Made by a program: the position numbers and the translations under genes. Below, in pieces: positions 35,092-43,465 of a stretch of 64,000 nt of DNA. Below the pieces are notes generated by a model. It made no database searches and had not been told where the DNA came from. It saw only the letters and a list, made by a program, of their open reading frames with translations. Source of the stretch: JBBATK01 sp044228285 (GTDB taxonomy: Bacteria; Bacteroidota; Ignavibacteria; Kapaibacteriales; NICIL-2); NCBI GenBank assembly GCA_044228285.1, contig JBGAVD010000001.1:868001-932000 (forward strand), read 5' to 3'. How positions within the stretch are numbered: position 1 is the first letter of the stretch; each line of letters begins with the position of its first letter.

Positions 35092-36774
35092 ATGCGTCGA
35101 ATTTTTTCGTTCTTTTTGTGTTTGGCATGTGCGGGGACCCTCCACTCTCAAAGCGACAATGGAGTCTTACGTGCCGATTTCGAACTTCAGGTACAATCAT
35201 ACAAAGCTGATAGTCTGATACTAGCTCCCAAAGTCCGCGAGCAGATCCTCAGCGAGGGCTTTCTCAACCTCACTTATACGCGTGGAAATTTCTCAGGAGG
35301 TTTGAGATATGAAGGATACTTCAATCCTCTGCAAGGTGTTGATCCACGATATGCTGGTAACGGCATTCCGTACAGATTTGCTCGTTACACGAATTCCGCC
35401 ATCGATGTAACACTCGGTAATTTTTACGAGCAATTCGGGTCAGGGATGCTTCTTCGAACCTACGAAGAGCGAGCGTTGGGCTTTGACAATTCTCTCGACG
35501 GCGTGCGTGTACGATCAACCCCGTTGAATGGGATTTCACTCACGGGCGTCGTTGGTAAGCAGCGATCTTTTTTTTCGTTGGGACCCGGTATTGTGCGCGG
35601 TTTCGATGCAGAACTCAGTTTGAACGATATGGACCAGTTCGGTGAAAACTGGCTTGGCGATGACGTCCGCCTGCGTCTCGGAGCTTCATTCGTGAGTAAG
35701 TATCAAACTGCATCCGACCCGCTGCTGAACCTCCCTGAGAACGTAGGTGCGTACGCTTTTCGTGCGTCATTTACTTCCGGCGGCTTCTTGTTAAATGCCG
35801 AACTGGCGCATAAGATCAATGACCCTAGTCTTACTAATAACAATAGCTTCAATCCAGGTGAGGGTTTGTTTATCACCACTACCTATTCAGCGGCAGGATT
35901 TGGCTTAACACTGAACGCAAAGAGAATCGACAACATGGATTTCCGATCGGATCGAAATGCTTTTGGAACGAATCTGAACATCAACTTTCTTCCTGCGCTT
36001 ACAAAACAACACACCTATCGTCTTGTAACCATGTATCCCTATGCTACTCAGCCAAATGGCGAGATTGGCATCCAAGCTGAACTGGTCTATTCGTTTCCTC
36101 GTAACTCATTCTTAGGAGGGAAGTACGGTACCACTGTCACCCTGAACTACTCGAATATTCATGACCTCGATACGACGCATTCGAGCGACACCTCAACCGT
36201 GGAAGCCAAGCAAGCCGCAAAATATACCTATACCTCAAAGTACTTTGCCACAGGCAAGCATCTTCTATTTGAAGATATTAATCTTGAGATAAGTCACACG
36301 TGGACGAAGTCGTTCAAAACGATCTTGACCTTAGTGCAGCAGACCTACGACCGTAATATTGTTCAAGGAAAAACTGGCTATATCGAACTGCTTCATCCCT
36401 TTATTGCAGTGCTTGAAGGTACTTGGCAAATCAATCCCAAGAACGCTCTTCGCTTCGAGCTTCAACACTTGAGTGTTACTGAAATCGATACTAATGAAGC
36501 GAATGTCAATCACGGCAACTGGGCCTATGCACTGGCTGAGCTGACCTTGAATTCGCATTGGTTCTTGACGGCCTTTGATGAGTGGAACTATGGTCATGAT
36601 GATGAGCACCATCGAATTCACTATCCAAGCCTTAGCACCACGTACGTACATGATGGAACGCGAATCTCCGTAGGCTATGGCAAGCAGCGCGCAGGTATCC
36701 TTTGCGTTGGTGGAGTCTGCCGATTAGTACCTGCTTCGAACGGCTTTTCACTCTCATTGACGAGTACTCTCTAA
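35092..36774 (+). CDS. DUF6029 family outer membrane protein
   Basis: A 560-residue exported barrel-like protein. Signal peptide 1-19 (ending TLHSQ), then repeated amphipathic strands through the whole length, with the segment DVTLGNFYEQFGSGMLLRTYEERALGF split across residues about 110-136 that marks DUF6029 proteins of Bacteroidota relatives. The function of the family is not known; a porin-like or secretion-related role is only inferred. The start giving MRRIFSFF is chosen because it begins the signal peptide; an in-frame start 30 bases upstream adds a polar stretch. A strong hairpin and a terminator follow. Confidence 0.8.
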   Translation: MRRIFSFFLCLACAGTLHSQSDNGVLRADFELQVQSYKADSLILAPKVREQILSEGFLNLTYTRGNFSGGLRYEGYFNPLQGVDPRYAGNGIPYRFARYTNSAIDVTLGNFYEQFGSGMLLRTYEERALGFDNSLDGVRVRSTPLNGISLTGVVGKQRSFFSLGPGIVRGFDAELSLNDMDQFGENWLGDDVRLRLGASFVSKYQTASDPLLNLPENVGAYAFRASFTSGGFLLNAELAHKINDPSLTNNNSFNPGEGLFITTTYSAAGFGLTLNAKRIDNMDFRSDRNAFGTNLNINFLPALTKQHTYRLVTMYPYATQPNGEIGIQAELVYSFPRNSFLGGKYGTTVTLNYSNIHDLDTTHSSDTSTVEAKQAAKYTYTSKYFATGKHLLFEDINLEISHTWTKSFKTILTLVQQTYDRNIVQGKTGYIELLHPFIAVLEGTWQINPKNALRFELQHLSVTEIDTNEANVNHGNWAYALAELTLNSHWFLTAFDEWNYGHDDEHHRIHYPSLSTTYVHDGTRISVGYGKQRAGILCVGGVCRLVPASNGFSLSLTSTL

Positions 36775-36787
36775 CTGTCTTTTTCTC

Positions 36788-36814
36788 CATGGTGGGCGCT
36801 TTGCGCCCACCATG
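36788..36814. repeat. perfect 12-bp hairpin with TTT loop
   Basis: CATGGTGGGCGC and GCGCCCACCATG flank TTT. There is no T-tract on either strand, so it is not a standard terminator. It lies 13 bases after the DUF6029 gene and just upstream of a true terminator. Confidence 0.85.
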
Positions 36815-36829
36815 CTAAAAAGAAACTCT

Positions 36830-36858
36830 AAGCGGATATCCTCCGCTTTTTCTTTTCT
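36830..36858 (+). terminator. terminator between the DUF6029 gene and selU
   Basis: AAGCGGA and TCCGCTT enclose a five-base loop, followed by TTTCTTTTC. It ends at the selU start codon. Confidence 0.78.
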
Positions 36859-37932
36859 ATGGTACAAGTTCTCACTCTCCCACAAGCTCTAGCCCAACGC
36901 GATCTGGCGATACGCATTGACGTTCGTTCGCCTGCAGAGTTTGCTCGTGGTCACATACCGGGTGCGCTCAATATGCCATTGTTCAGTGATGAGGAGAGGC
37001 ACCGCGTTGGACTGTGTTACGCGCAGGAAGGCAAGAATGCAGCCCTAAAGCTTGGTCTCGACATCGTTGGTCCTCGATTGAGCACATTTATCGAGGAACT
37101 AGAGAAGAAGGTTGGACCACCAAGTTCGGCGACGACAGTGCAGGTGTATTGCTGGCGAGGTGGGATGCGTTCTGCCTCGATGGCTTGGTTGTTCGACACA
37201 AGTGGGTGGAAAGTGCAAACCATTGTGCGAGGCTATAAAGCCTGGCGTGGGATGGTTCAAGAAGTGCTTGAGCGCAAGTGGAGCTTTGTTGTTCTCAGCG
37301 GACACACGGGTTGCGGCAAAACCAAGGTTTTGCACGAAATGCAAAGGCGTGGCCTTGGGGTTGTAGATCTCGAAGCGCTCGCCGGACACAAAGGCTCGGC
37401 ATTTGGCTGGCTTGGAGAGGAGTATCAACCAAGCCAAGAGCACTTCGACAATCTCCTTGCTCATAGCTTGTTGTCTATGAACCCAAACAACGAAATCTGG
37501 CTTGAAGACGAGTCGCGTCGTATCGGCTCTATCAACCTGTCTGCCGGCATTTGGCATCAGCTTCAAGCCGCCACTGTTGTACGTCTGCATATTCCCAAAG
37601 AAGAACGCATCGCAAATCTGGTTGCTGACTACGGAGCATTTTCAGTTGCTGATCTCGATGATGGAATTCAACGAATTTCACAAAGGCTTGGCTCTGAAAG
37701 GTCTACCGCAGCTAGAGAAGCTCTTGCAGGTGGGAACATTTCTGAGGCAGTGAATCTCTGTCTATTCTATTATGACAAATATTATCAACGTGGAATGGAT
37801 TCGCGAAAAAGCGTACCAGCGGTTGTTGTAGAGTGCAGTGGCTTGTCGGTAGAAAATCAAACACAGCTCATTCTTGATCGTCTTCGAGAGTGGAGGCATG
37901 ATGCGAGGTTAAATACCCAAGCACCGATGTAG
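36859..37932 (+). CDS. selU: tRNA 2-selenouridine synthase
   Basis: SelU/MnmH replaces sulfur by selenium at the wobble 2-thiouridine of certain tRNAs, through a geranylated intermediate. The 357-residue protein has the N-terminal rhodanese domain (DVRSPAEFARGHIPGALNMP; catalytic C98 in VYCWRGGMRS) and a P-loop domain (GHTGCGKT at 148-155, then WLEDESRRIG). Length and layout match the family. The selenium donor gene selD is not in this window. There is no Shine-Dalgarno sequence: a terminator stem lies immediately before the ATG. Confidence 0.95.
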   Translation: MVQVLTLPQALAQRDLAIRIDVRSPAEFARGHIPGALNMPLFSDEERHRVGLCYAQEGKNAALKLGLDIVGPRLSTFIEELEKKVGPPSSATTVQVYCWRGGMRSASMAWLFDTSGWKVQTIVRGYKAWRGMVQEVLERKWSFVVLSGHTGCGKTKVLHEMQRRGLGVVDLEALAGHKGSAFGWLGEEYQPSQEHFDNLLAHSLLSMNPNNEIWLEDESRRIGSINLSAGIWHQLQAATVVRLHIPKEERIANLVADYGAFSVADLDDGIQRISQRLGSERSTAAREALAGGNISEAVNLCLFYYDKYYQRGMDSRKSVPAVVVECSGLSVENQTQLILDRLREWRHDARLNTQAPM

Positions 37933-38169
37933 CCGTTGGCTTCGCCTGATGGTTGTTAAGGAGGGTCATGAAGAGCTGTTGCATCTGATGAAGCCAAGCT
38001 TGTGAGGCAGGCTGGCTACGTTCAGTATGCATCAGCAAGCTGCGTCCTAACTCATTGTGTTAGTCCCGATACACGAGCGAATCCGCGCGAGAATCCACAA
38101 AAAGGTGATAGTAGCTTCGCTCCGCTGTCCCTGCGTATATTTGTTCACTATGAATGGTATAAAGACAGG

Positions 38170-38907
38170 ATGTTGATTAGGTACATTGTTGCACTACTGC
38201 TCCTTTGTGTGGTTGCACAAGCGCAGAGTTCATTGGCTGTTCATGATAGCTCTATGCTTCGCGGTAGGCATACCATCCCACTATACGCAACATTGAACAT
38301 CGCGTCTGGAGATTCGGTGTGTGCAGATATTCACTTCAATCCGCAACTAGTGGCGGTACATGACCTAAGTTCCGCGCAGGTTAATGTCACTCAGTTACTC
38401 TATAATCTGAGCACGCAAAGCCAAACATCAGCCACTTTGCACCTGAGTTTTTTGTCAAACGGCTTGAACCTGCAAAACGCGGCTGTGCTTCAGATGCACA
38501 TTGAACTCTTAGCAGGTCCAGACACTCTCACTACTCTCAGCCCAACCTACCTGTGTAGAAACGGTCAAAGTGTTGGAGGTGCTACCTTTACACCTGGAAC
38601 CATGTATATGCTTGATGATATCCCAGTCAAGCCCATTCAGATTGAATATCTCAGTACTCCCTTCCCACATCCAGGAAGCAACCAGAGTTTTAAGTACAAG
38701 ATTATACAGAAGTGCAGTCCCAGCTTCACGATATTCGACGTTGCTGGACGCGAGCTCATTCATGAAACCTTGGCAGAGCAGGAAGCCGGAACGTATACGT
38801 TCCGCAGTAGCGACCCTGAGTATGCAACACTTTGCGATGCAGTTTATTTCTTGCGCTTAGTAACGCCTATTGGCGTATATGTTGTTCCTTTCGAGGTGCT
38901 GCACTAA
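38170..38907 (+). CDS. secreted cohesin-like protein with sorting-type C-terminus
   Basis: A 245-residue exported protein. The start at MLIRYIVALLLLCVVAQAQ is chosen because it begins a clean signal peptide; the frame is open 168 bases further upstream. Residues about 22-150 look like a cohesin/dockerin-module-like beta domain (HTIPLYATLNIASGDSVCAD, LVAVHDLSSAQVNV, AVLQMHIELLAGPD). The last 80 residues resemble a T9SS sorting domain (STPFPHPGSNQSFKYKII, FTIFDVAGRELIHE, VYFLRLVTPIG). Its stop overlaps the start of the IgGFc-binding-domain gene by one base, so the two are coupled. Confidence 0.75.
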   Translation: MLIRYIVALLLLCVVAQAQSSLAVHDSSMLRGRHTIPLYATLNIASGDSVCADIHFNPQLVAVHDLSSAQVNVTQLLYNLSTQSQTSATLHLSFLSNGLNLQNAAVLQMHIELLAGPDTLTTLSPTYLCRNGQSVGGATFTPGTMYMLDDIPVKPIQIEYLSTPFPHPGSNQSFKYKIIQKCSPSFTIFDVAGRELIHETLAEQEAGTYTFRSSDPEYATLCDAVYFLRLVTPIGVYVVPFEVLH

Positions 38908-41276
38908 TGCGCGTATTCCTTGCATACCTCTTCGCCGTTCTTTGCATAATGAGCATTCCTGTGTGGTCTCAGACGGAAGAGGAGCCGTCGGACTTCGTGC
39001 ACATGAAGAACTCAGAGGGCACAGACTTTTGGCTCTGCTTCATGAAGAACTACAAGGAAGGTTCCGATCCTGCCAACAATGATCAGCTTACTCTCGAGCT
39101 CTTCTTTACCGCGAATGAAACGTCGGAAGTCACTGTTGAGATTGAAGGCCTACGATATCGTCGAACCCTCATTGTGAGTGGTGGTACTGTATCTACTCTT
39201 ATGATCGATGAGCGTGCGCAACTGAGCTCTTCAAAGACACCACAAAAGCTTGCCGTGCATGTCAGTAGCGATTTCCCAATTTCGGTATACGGCCTAAACC
39301 GTCGCTTTCAAACCACTGATACGTATCTAGCTCTTCCAGTCGGTGTTCTGGGCAAAGAGTATCGTGCGGTGTGTTACAACATGCTTTCGCAAGAGTTGAT
39401 TTCGCAAGTAGCAGTTGTTGCTACCGAAGATGAAACAGAACTCACTGTGGTTCCTCGTACCCCTGCACTCGGTGGCAGGGAAGCAGGGAAGCCATATGTA
39501 GTCAAGATGAATCGAGGAGAGGTCTACCAAGTTATTGCTGACTTTGGTGCGATGGGTTTAGGTGATCTAACGGGAACCCTTCTCAGTGCGAATAAAAAGA
39601 TCTCCGTGTTTAGCGGACATAGCTGTGCCTATGTACCTAGCGGTATCGCAGCTTGTAACCACCTTGTTGAACAACTACCGCCGGTGAGCGCTTGGGGTAA
39701 GCACTTCTATGTGGGTATGTTCAAAGGCAGATCACGGTATACCTTACGAGTGGTGGCACATGAGAATCACACGAAGGTCTTTGAAGATTCGCGCTTGGTC
39801 TCGGTACTCTCTGCGGGCGAGTTCTATGAGAACCTCAACGTGCGCAAGAGTGTTCAGATCACGGCAGATCGGCCAGTACTAGTGGCACAGTACTCTCAGG
39901 GTTTCAAGAATGGAGACTCCATTGGCGACCCAATGATGATTCTTATCTCGCCAACTCAGCAGTTCGTTAAGCGCTATCGTATTGCTACTCCGGTCAATGG
40001 GCAATGGGATCACTTTATGAATATCGTGGTTCCAACCAATAAGATTTCCTCGCTGCGTCTGGACGGCAAGGCGCTGCCTTTATCTCAGTTTGAAACGCTC
40101 GGACTTTCACGCTACTCACTTGCTCAAATCAAGGTCGATTTCGGGACCCATGTTGTCTATGGAGATGTGCCCTTTGGTTTGTATTTGTATGGCTTTGGCT
40201 ACGGGAACGACTCGTTTGATGCCTATGGGAACATGGGCGGACAGTCTTTTTTTGATCTTGACTACTCTCGCGATACTCTGCCACCTATTGGCGAGACCCA
40301 AGCGATGCGGGGCGGAACGAGTTTGATTATTCGTGACGATAGGAACTCTGATCGCGGAATAAAGAGTATTCACATTTTGACAGCGCAGGGAATGACGACC
40401 GCGCTTCCAACGGTGGAGGAAGGTATACCGCAGGTTGTGCTGACGATTCGTCCAACGGCAGAGAACTCTGATGCGAAAATGGTTGTACGAGCTATTGATG
40501 GCGCAGGGAATGCTGCTACCTACACGATTTGCTATTCTCGTGATGCCAAGAGTAATGCCTATGGCTACCGCTTGTGTCCTGAGGGACAAGAATGTGGCTC
40601 AATCTCGAAATGGTCGGCGTCTGCATTTCTCATGTATTCCTCAACCTTTCACAGTGCAGATTTCAGTAGTGCCGGAAACGTTGTAGCGAATGGATCATTT
40701 GGTGACGCTTTTGGCGGCGGAGGATATTTCGGTGTTTCCGCTACTCGTCACCTTAACAGTTCGCTTTCTTTGACAGGTGGCTTAAGTATTGAAAGTATAG
40801 GTGGTACGCTCCTAGCCCCGGACTCAAGCATTTTGCACATTCGAGATTCAAATGGCGTTCTCCAGAATTTTCAGGAAGAACGAATGTTGTCGATTAGTTC
40901 TCCCATGCTCTGTCTGCGCATCGTCGCTGAATACTCGCTCCTCAAGAATCTTTACGTATTAGGTGGTGCGAAAGCCATGTTCCTTGTTTCGGATGGTGTC
41001 GAGTACAAGAGACATATCATTCTCCCGCAGGATCAAATCTATCCTGACGTCAATAGTGCATATCGCGACATACCAATAGAAGGCATGTCGGCTCTTGGAA
41101 CCCTCCGAATGGCTCTCGTTGCCGGCGCAGGTTTTAGCGTTCCAATCAAATCACATCTCAGCGCGTATGTTGAAGCTGAGCTCAATCAGCCTCTGAGCGG
41201 ACTCATTAACGTCTCGAATGGTAGCTGGTCCACCTGGTCATTCTTGGTGCATCTTGGTGCACGAATGAGTTTCTAA
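38907..41276 (+). CDS. IgGFc-binding-domain surface protein with C-terminal barrel-like region
   Basis: A 789-residue exported protein. Signal peptide 1-21 (ending PVWSQ). Residues about 30-450 match the IgGFc-binding N-terminal domain pattern (GTDFWLCFMKNYKEG, SSDFPISVYGLNRRF, DTYLALPVGVLGKEY, VVATEDETELTVVP, KISVFSGHSCAYVPSG, CNHLVEQLPPVSAWG). An Ig-like stretch follows (about 455-555), then about 230 residues of amphipathic strands (YFGVSATRHLNSSLSL, AYVEAELNQPLSGLINV) ending SFLVHLGARMSF with a terminal Phe, like a small outer membrane barrel. Bacteroidota members of the family are extracellular; binding of IgG is not implied here. It is coupled to the preceding cohesin-like gene. Confidence 0.82.
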   Translation: MRVFLAYLFAVLCIMSIPVWSQTEEEPSDFVHMKNSEGTDFWLCFMKNYKEGSDPANNDQLTLELFFTANETSEVTVEIEGLRYRRTLIVSGGTVSTLMIDERAQLSSSKTPQKLAVHVSSDFPISVYGLNRRFQTTDTYLALPVGVLGKEYRAVCYNMLSQELISQVAVVATEDETELTVVPRTPALGGREAGKPYVVKMNRGEVYQVIADFGAMGLGDLTGTLLSANKKISVFSGHSCAYVPSGIAACNHLVEQLPPVSAWGKHFYVGMFKGRSRYTLRVVAHENHTKVFEDSRLVSVLSAGEFYENLNVRKSVQITADRPVLVAQYSQGFKNGDSIGDPMMILISPTQQFVKRYRIATPVNGQWDHFMNIVVPTNKISSLRLDGKALPLSQFETLGLSRYSLAQIKVDFGTHVVYGDVPFGLYLYGFGYGNDSFDAYGNMGGQSFFDLDYSRDTLPPIGETQAMRGGTSLIIRDDRNSDRGIKSIHILTAQGMTTALPTVEEGIPQVVLTIRPTAENSDAKMVVRAIDGAGNAATYTICYSRDAKSNAYGYRLCPEGQECGSISKWSASAFLMYSSTFHSADFSSAGNVVANGSFGDAFGGGGYFGVSATRHLNSSLSLTGGLSIESIGGTLLAPDSSILHIRDSNGVLQNFQEERMLSISSPMLCLRIVAEYSLLKNLYVLGGAKAMFLVSDGVEYKRHIILPQDQIYPDVNSAYRDIPIEGMSALGTLRMALVAGAGFSVPIKSHLSAYVEAELNQPLSGLINVSNGSWSTWSFLVHLGARMSF

Positions 41277-41372
41277 GAGACAAATACCACCGATTTCGCT
41301 CCTTTCCGCCTCTTTTTCTGCAAGATTTTAGAAAAGTCCTCTCGTATCCGATGTTTTGCATTGTGTACGCCA

Positions 41373-43316
41373 ATGAAGGCGCGCAGTGTCTTTGCAAGTA
41401 TGGAAACGAGTTTTAGAGAAATTTTTCAGGTTCGAACACAACGATATCTAGGTATTGGAATGCTCCTGTGCGCGTTCTTCGCATTACCGTTGAAGGCACA
41501 GATGCAGTCAAACCGTTTCTCTACATCTCTGACAGCCTCGAGTTACAAGTACTGGGGAGAGTTCACCGGTGATCTGTTTGGCTACGGTGCAGATGTTGGA
41601 TTGAGATATGACGTTGCACCTTGGGCAGGACTTCAACTTGGTACAGGCATCGGCGTGGCGTCGTTCCGAGTGACTCCGTATGACTTGGTCAACTACTCGA
41701 ACTACTATGAAGGCCAAAGCATCGGGCAGTTCTACAAAGGCAGCCTCACCCGTATAGATAACATCAACACGATCAGATTCTTCCACATGGAGGCAATGGG
41801 AGTCTTTCATTTGTTTCCCTCGAACGACTTCGTTCCACAAGCCTACCTGGGAATGGGTATGCTGAATCATTATGCAACGAACAGCTCAGATCACAGTCCG
41901 CTCCCTCGCATTCTCAATTATCGTTACAGTCGTTGGTCCCTTGAGTTCCCGGTTGGACTTGGCTTTGAGTACTTTGTCAATGAAGACTTTAGTGTCAACG
42001 CTCGAGCGATGTTCCACCTAACAACGAGCGATAACTTGGATGACTTCAGTCGGAGCGGCAGTGCCAACGACTACTACGCATCAGCCGGTGCCGGAGTGAG
42101 CATCTACCTATCCGGAAATCTGGATACTGATGGGGATGGAGTTTCAAACAAAGAAGAACGTCACCGAGGTCTCGATTCTCGCCATGCTGACACTGATGGT
42201 GATAGCCTGAGCGACTTTCAAGAGCTCATGACGTACCGCACCGATCCTCTTCGAGCGGATAGCGATAGCGATGGTCTGTTCGATGGCGAAGAAATTGTCT
42301 TTGGATCATCACCACTAAAGGTTGATACCGATGGCGATGGCTTGACTGACCTCGCGGAGTACGTTCGAAAATCGAATGCCCGCGATACAGACAGCGATGA
42401 TGATGGCATTCTCGACGGAGATGAAGTTCATCGATACAACACGAGTCCAACGGAAGCTGATACTGACCGAGATGGTTTGAACGATATAGACGAGCAGCGG
42501 TACGCGTGTGACCCAAAGAATCCAGACACGGATGGAGATGGTTTGCGTGATGGACCTGAAGTGATCGAACACCGAACAAGCCCAATCAAAGCAGATACGG
42601 ATGGCGACGGTCTTAGCGATGCTGAAGAGATCCAAACCTCGGCTACAGACCCACACAACCCTGATACCGACAACGATGGATTGCTAGACGGGGATGAAGT
42701 CCTGCGCTACAAATCGAATCCAAAAGCTCCAGACACAGATTTCGACGGTTGGTCGGACGGTGAAGAAGTTCTTCGTCGTTGCACGAACCCGGTGAATCCT
42801 GACACTGATGGCGACGGTACGATCGACTCTAAGGACCCTGAGCCCTGTGGAACTGGATGCTGTTGCTGTAACAAATCCGCCCCTACGCAGAAGCCACAGG
42901 AGCCTTTGAAGCAGCCTAAACCCAAGCGTAACTTTTCGATAAAGTTCTTACGCAACAGCGACATCATAGATGCGAACGATGCGGAAACGCAACGTTCACT
43001 TCGCGAGTTGCAGGACTATCTGATGAGCGAGTGCGACAAAGCGCGAGTCACTTTTGAAGGTCACACATCGAGTGAAGGAAACGCCGACCGTAATCGCTTG
43101 CTTAGCGAGATGCGCGCGCGCTCGGTGAAGCAACTCATGATAGACAAAGGTGTGGCGGCTCAGAAAATTCAATCAACCGTTGGCTTCGGCTCTGCTCTAC
43201 CTCTTATACCTGAGCCCTCAGCTAGCATGGCGCGCCGAATGTCGCGCGCTGAGTTAGAAAACCTACGCAAGCAGAACCGCCGCATCTCCGTTCGTGAAGA
43301 TGTAAGCTGCGATTAG
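41373..43316 (+). CDS. OmpA-family protein with thrombospondin type-3 calcium repeats
   Basis: A 647-residue outer membrane protein. An exported N-terminus (hydrophobic about 29-42, ending PLKAQ) leads to an eight-strand-like barrel (about 45-245), then eleven calcium-type repeats (about 250-490; DTDGDGLTD, DSDSDGLFD, DTDNDGLLD), a cysteine cluster CGTGCCCC (about 491-498), a Pro/Lys-rich linker and an OmpA peptidoglycan-binding domain (about 519-647; VTFEGHTSSEGNADRNRLLS). The GTG at 41361 and ATG at 41400 are alternative starts. The five clustered cysteines are unusual for a periplasmic hinge. It follows the cohesin/IgGFc pair by about 100 bases. Confidence 0.9.
   Translation: MKARSVFASMETSFREIFQVRTQRYLGIGMLLCAFFALPLKAQMQSNRFSTSLTASSYKYWGEFTGDLFGYGADVGLRYDVAPWAGLQLGTGIGVASFRVTPYDLVNYSNYYEGQSIGQFYKGSLTRIDNINTIRFFHMEAMGVFHLFPSNDFVPQAYLGMGMLNHYATNSSDHSPLPRILNYRYSRWSLEFPVGLGFEYFVNEDFSVNARAMFHLTTSDNLDDFSRSGSANDYYASAGAGVSIYLSGNLDTDGDGVSNKEERHRGLDSRHADTDGDSLSDFQELMTYRTDPLRADSDSDGLFDGEEIVFGSSPLKVDTDGDGLTDLAEYVRKSNARDTDSDDDGILDGDEVHRYNTSPTEADTDRDGLNDIDEQRYACDPKNPDTDGDGLRDGPEVIEHRTSPIKADTDGDGLSDAEEIQTSATDPHNPDTDNDGLLDGDEVLRYKSNPKAPDTDFDGWSDGEEVLRRCTNPVNPDTDGDGTIDSKDPEPCGTGCCCCNKSAPTQKPQEPLKQPKPKRNFSIKFLRNSDIIDANDAETQRSLRELQDYLMSECDKARVTFEGHTSSEGNADRNRLLSEMRARSVKQLMIDKGVAAQKIQSTVGFGSALPLIPEPSASMARRMSRAELENLRKQNRRISVREDVSCD
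42121..42840 (+). repeat. tandem coding repeats for the TSP3 calcium motifs
   Basis: About eleven imperfect repeats of 60-72 bases, each with a core like GATACGGATGGCGATGGT, encode the D-x-D-x-D-G motifs of the OmpA-family protein. The period is a multiple of three and the reading frame is kept throughout, so this is protein-level repetition, not a CRISPR or satellite. Confidence 0.9.
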
Positions 43317-43465
43317 TGCAGCTGAGCCTACCACGAGCAGTCTTCTTTGCTTCGTCCTACACTCCTACAAGGCAAAACTCATACAAGGCATATACTCTAC
43401 GCTACGTATGCCAACAAGCGATTGTCGATGACCTCATCCCAATAGCTGAGGCGAGTGTCGATCGC

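Noticed and set aside
42121..42840. Possible CRISPR-like or satellite array
   Set aside because: The repeats are imperfect, keep the reading frame and encode calcium-binding motifs; there are no unique spacers of constant length.
43387..43412. GGCATA/TATGCC inverted repeat between convergent genes
   Set aside because: Only six base pairs with a 14-base loop and no T-tract; not convincing as a terminator.
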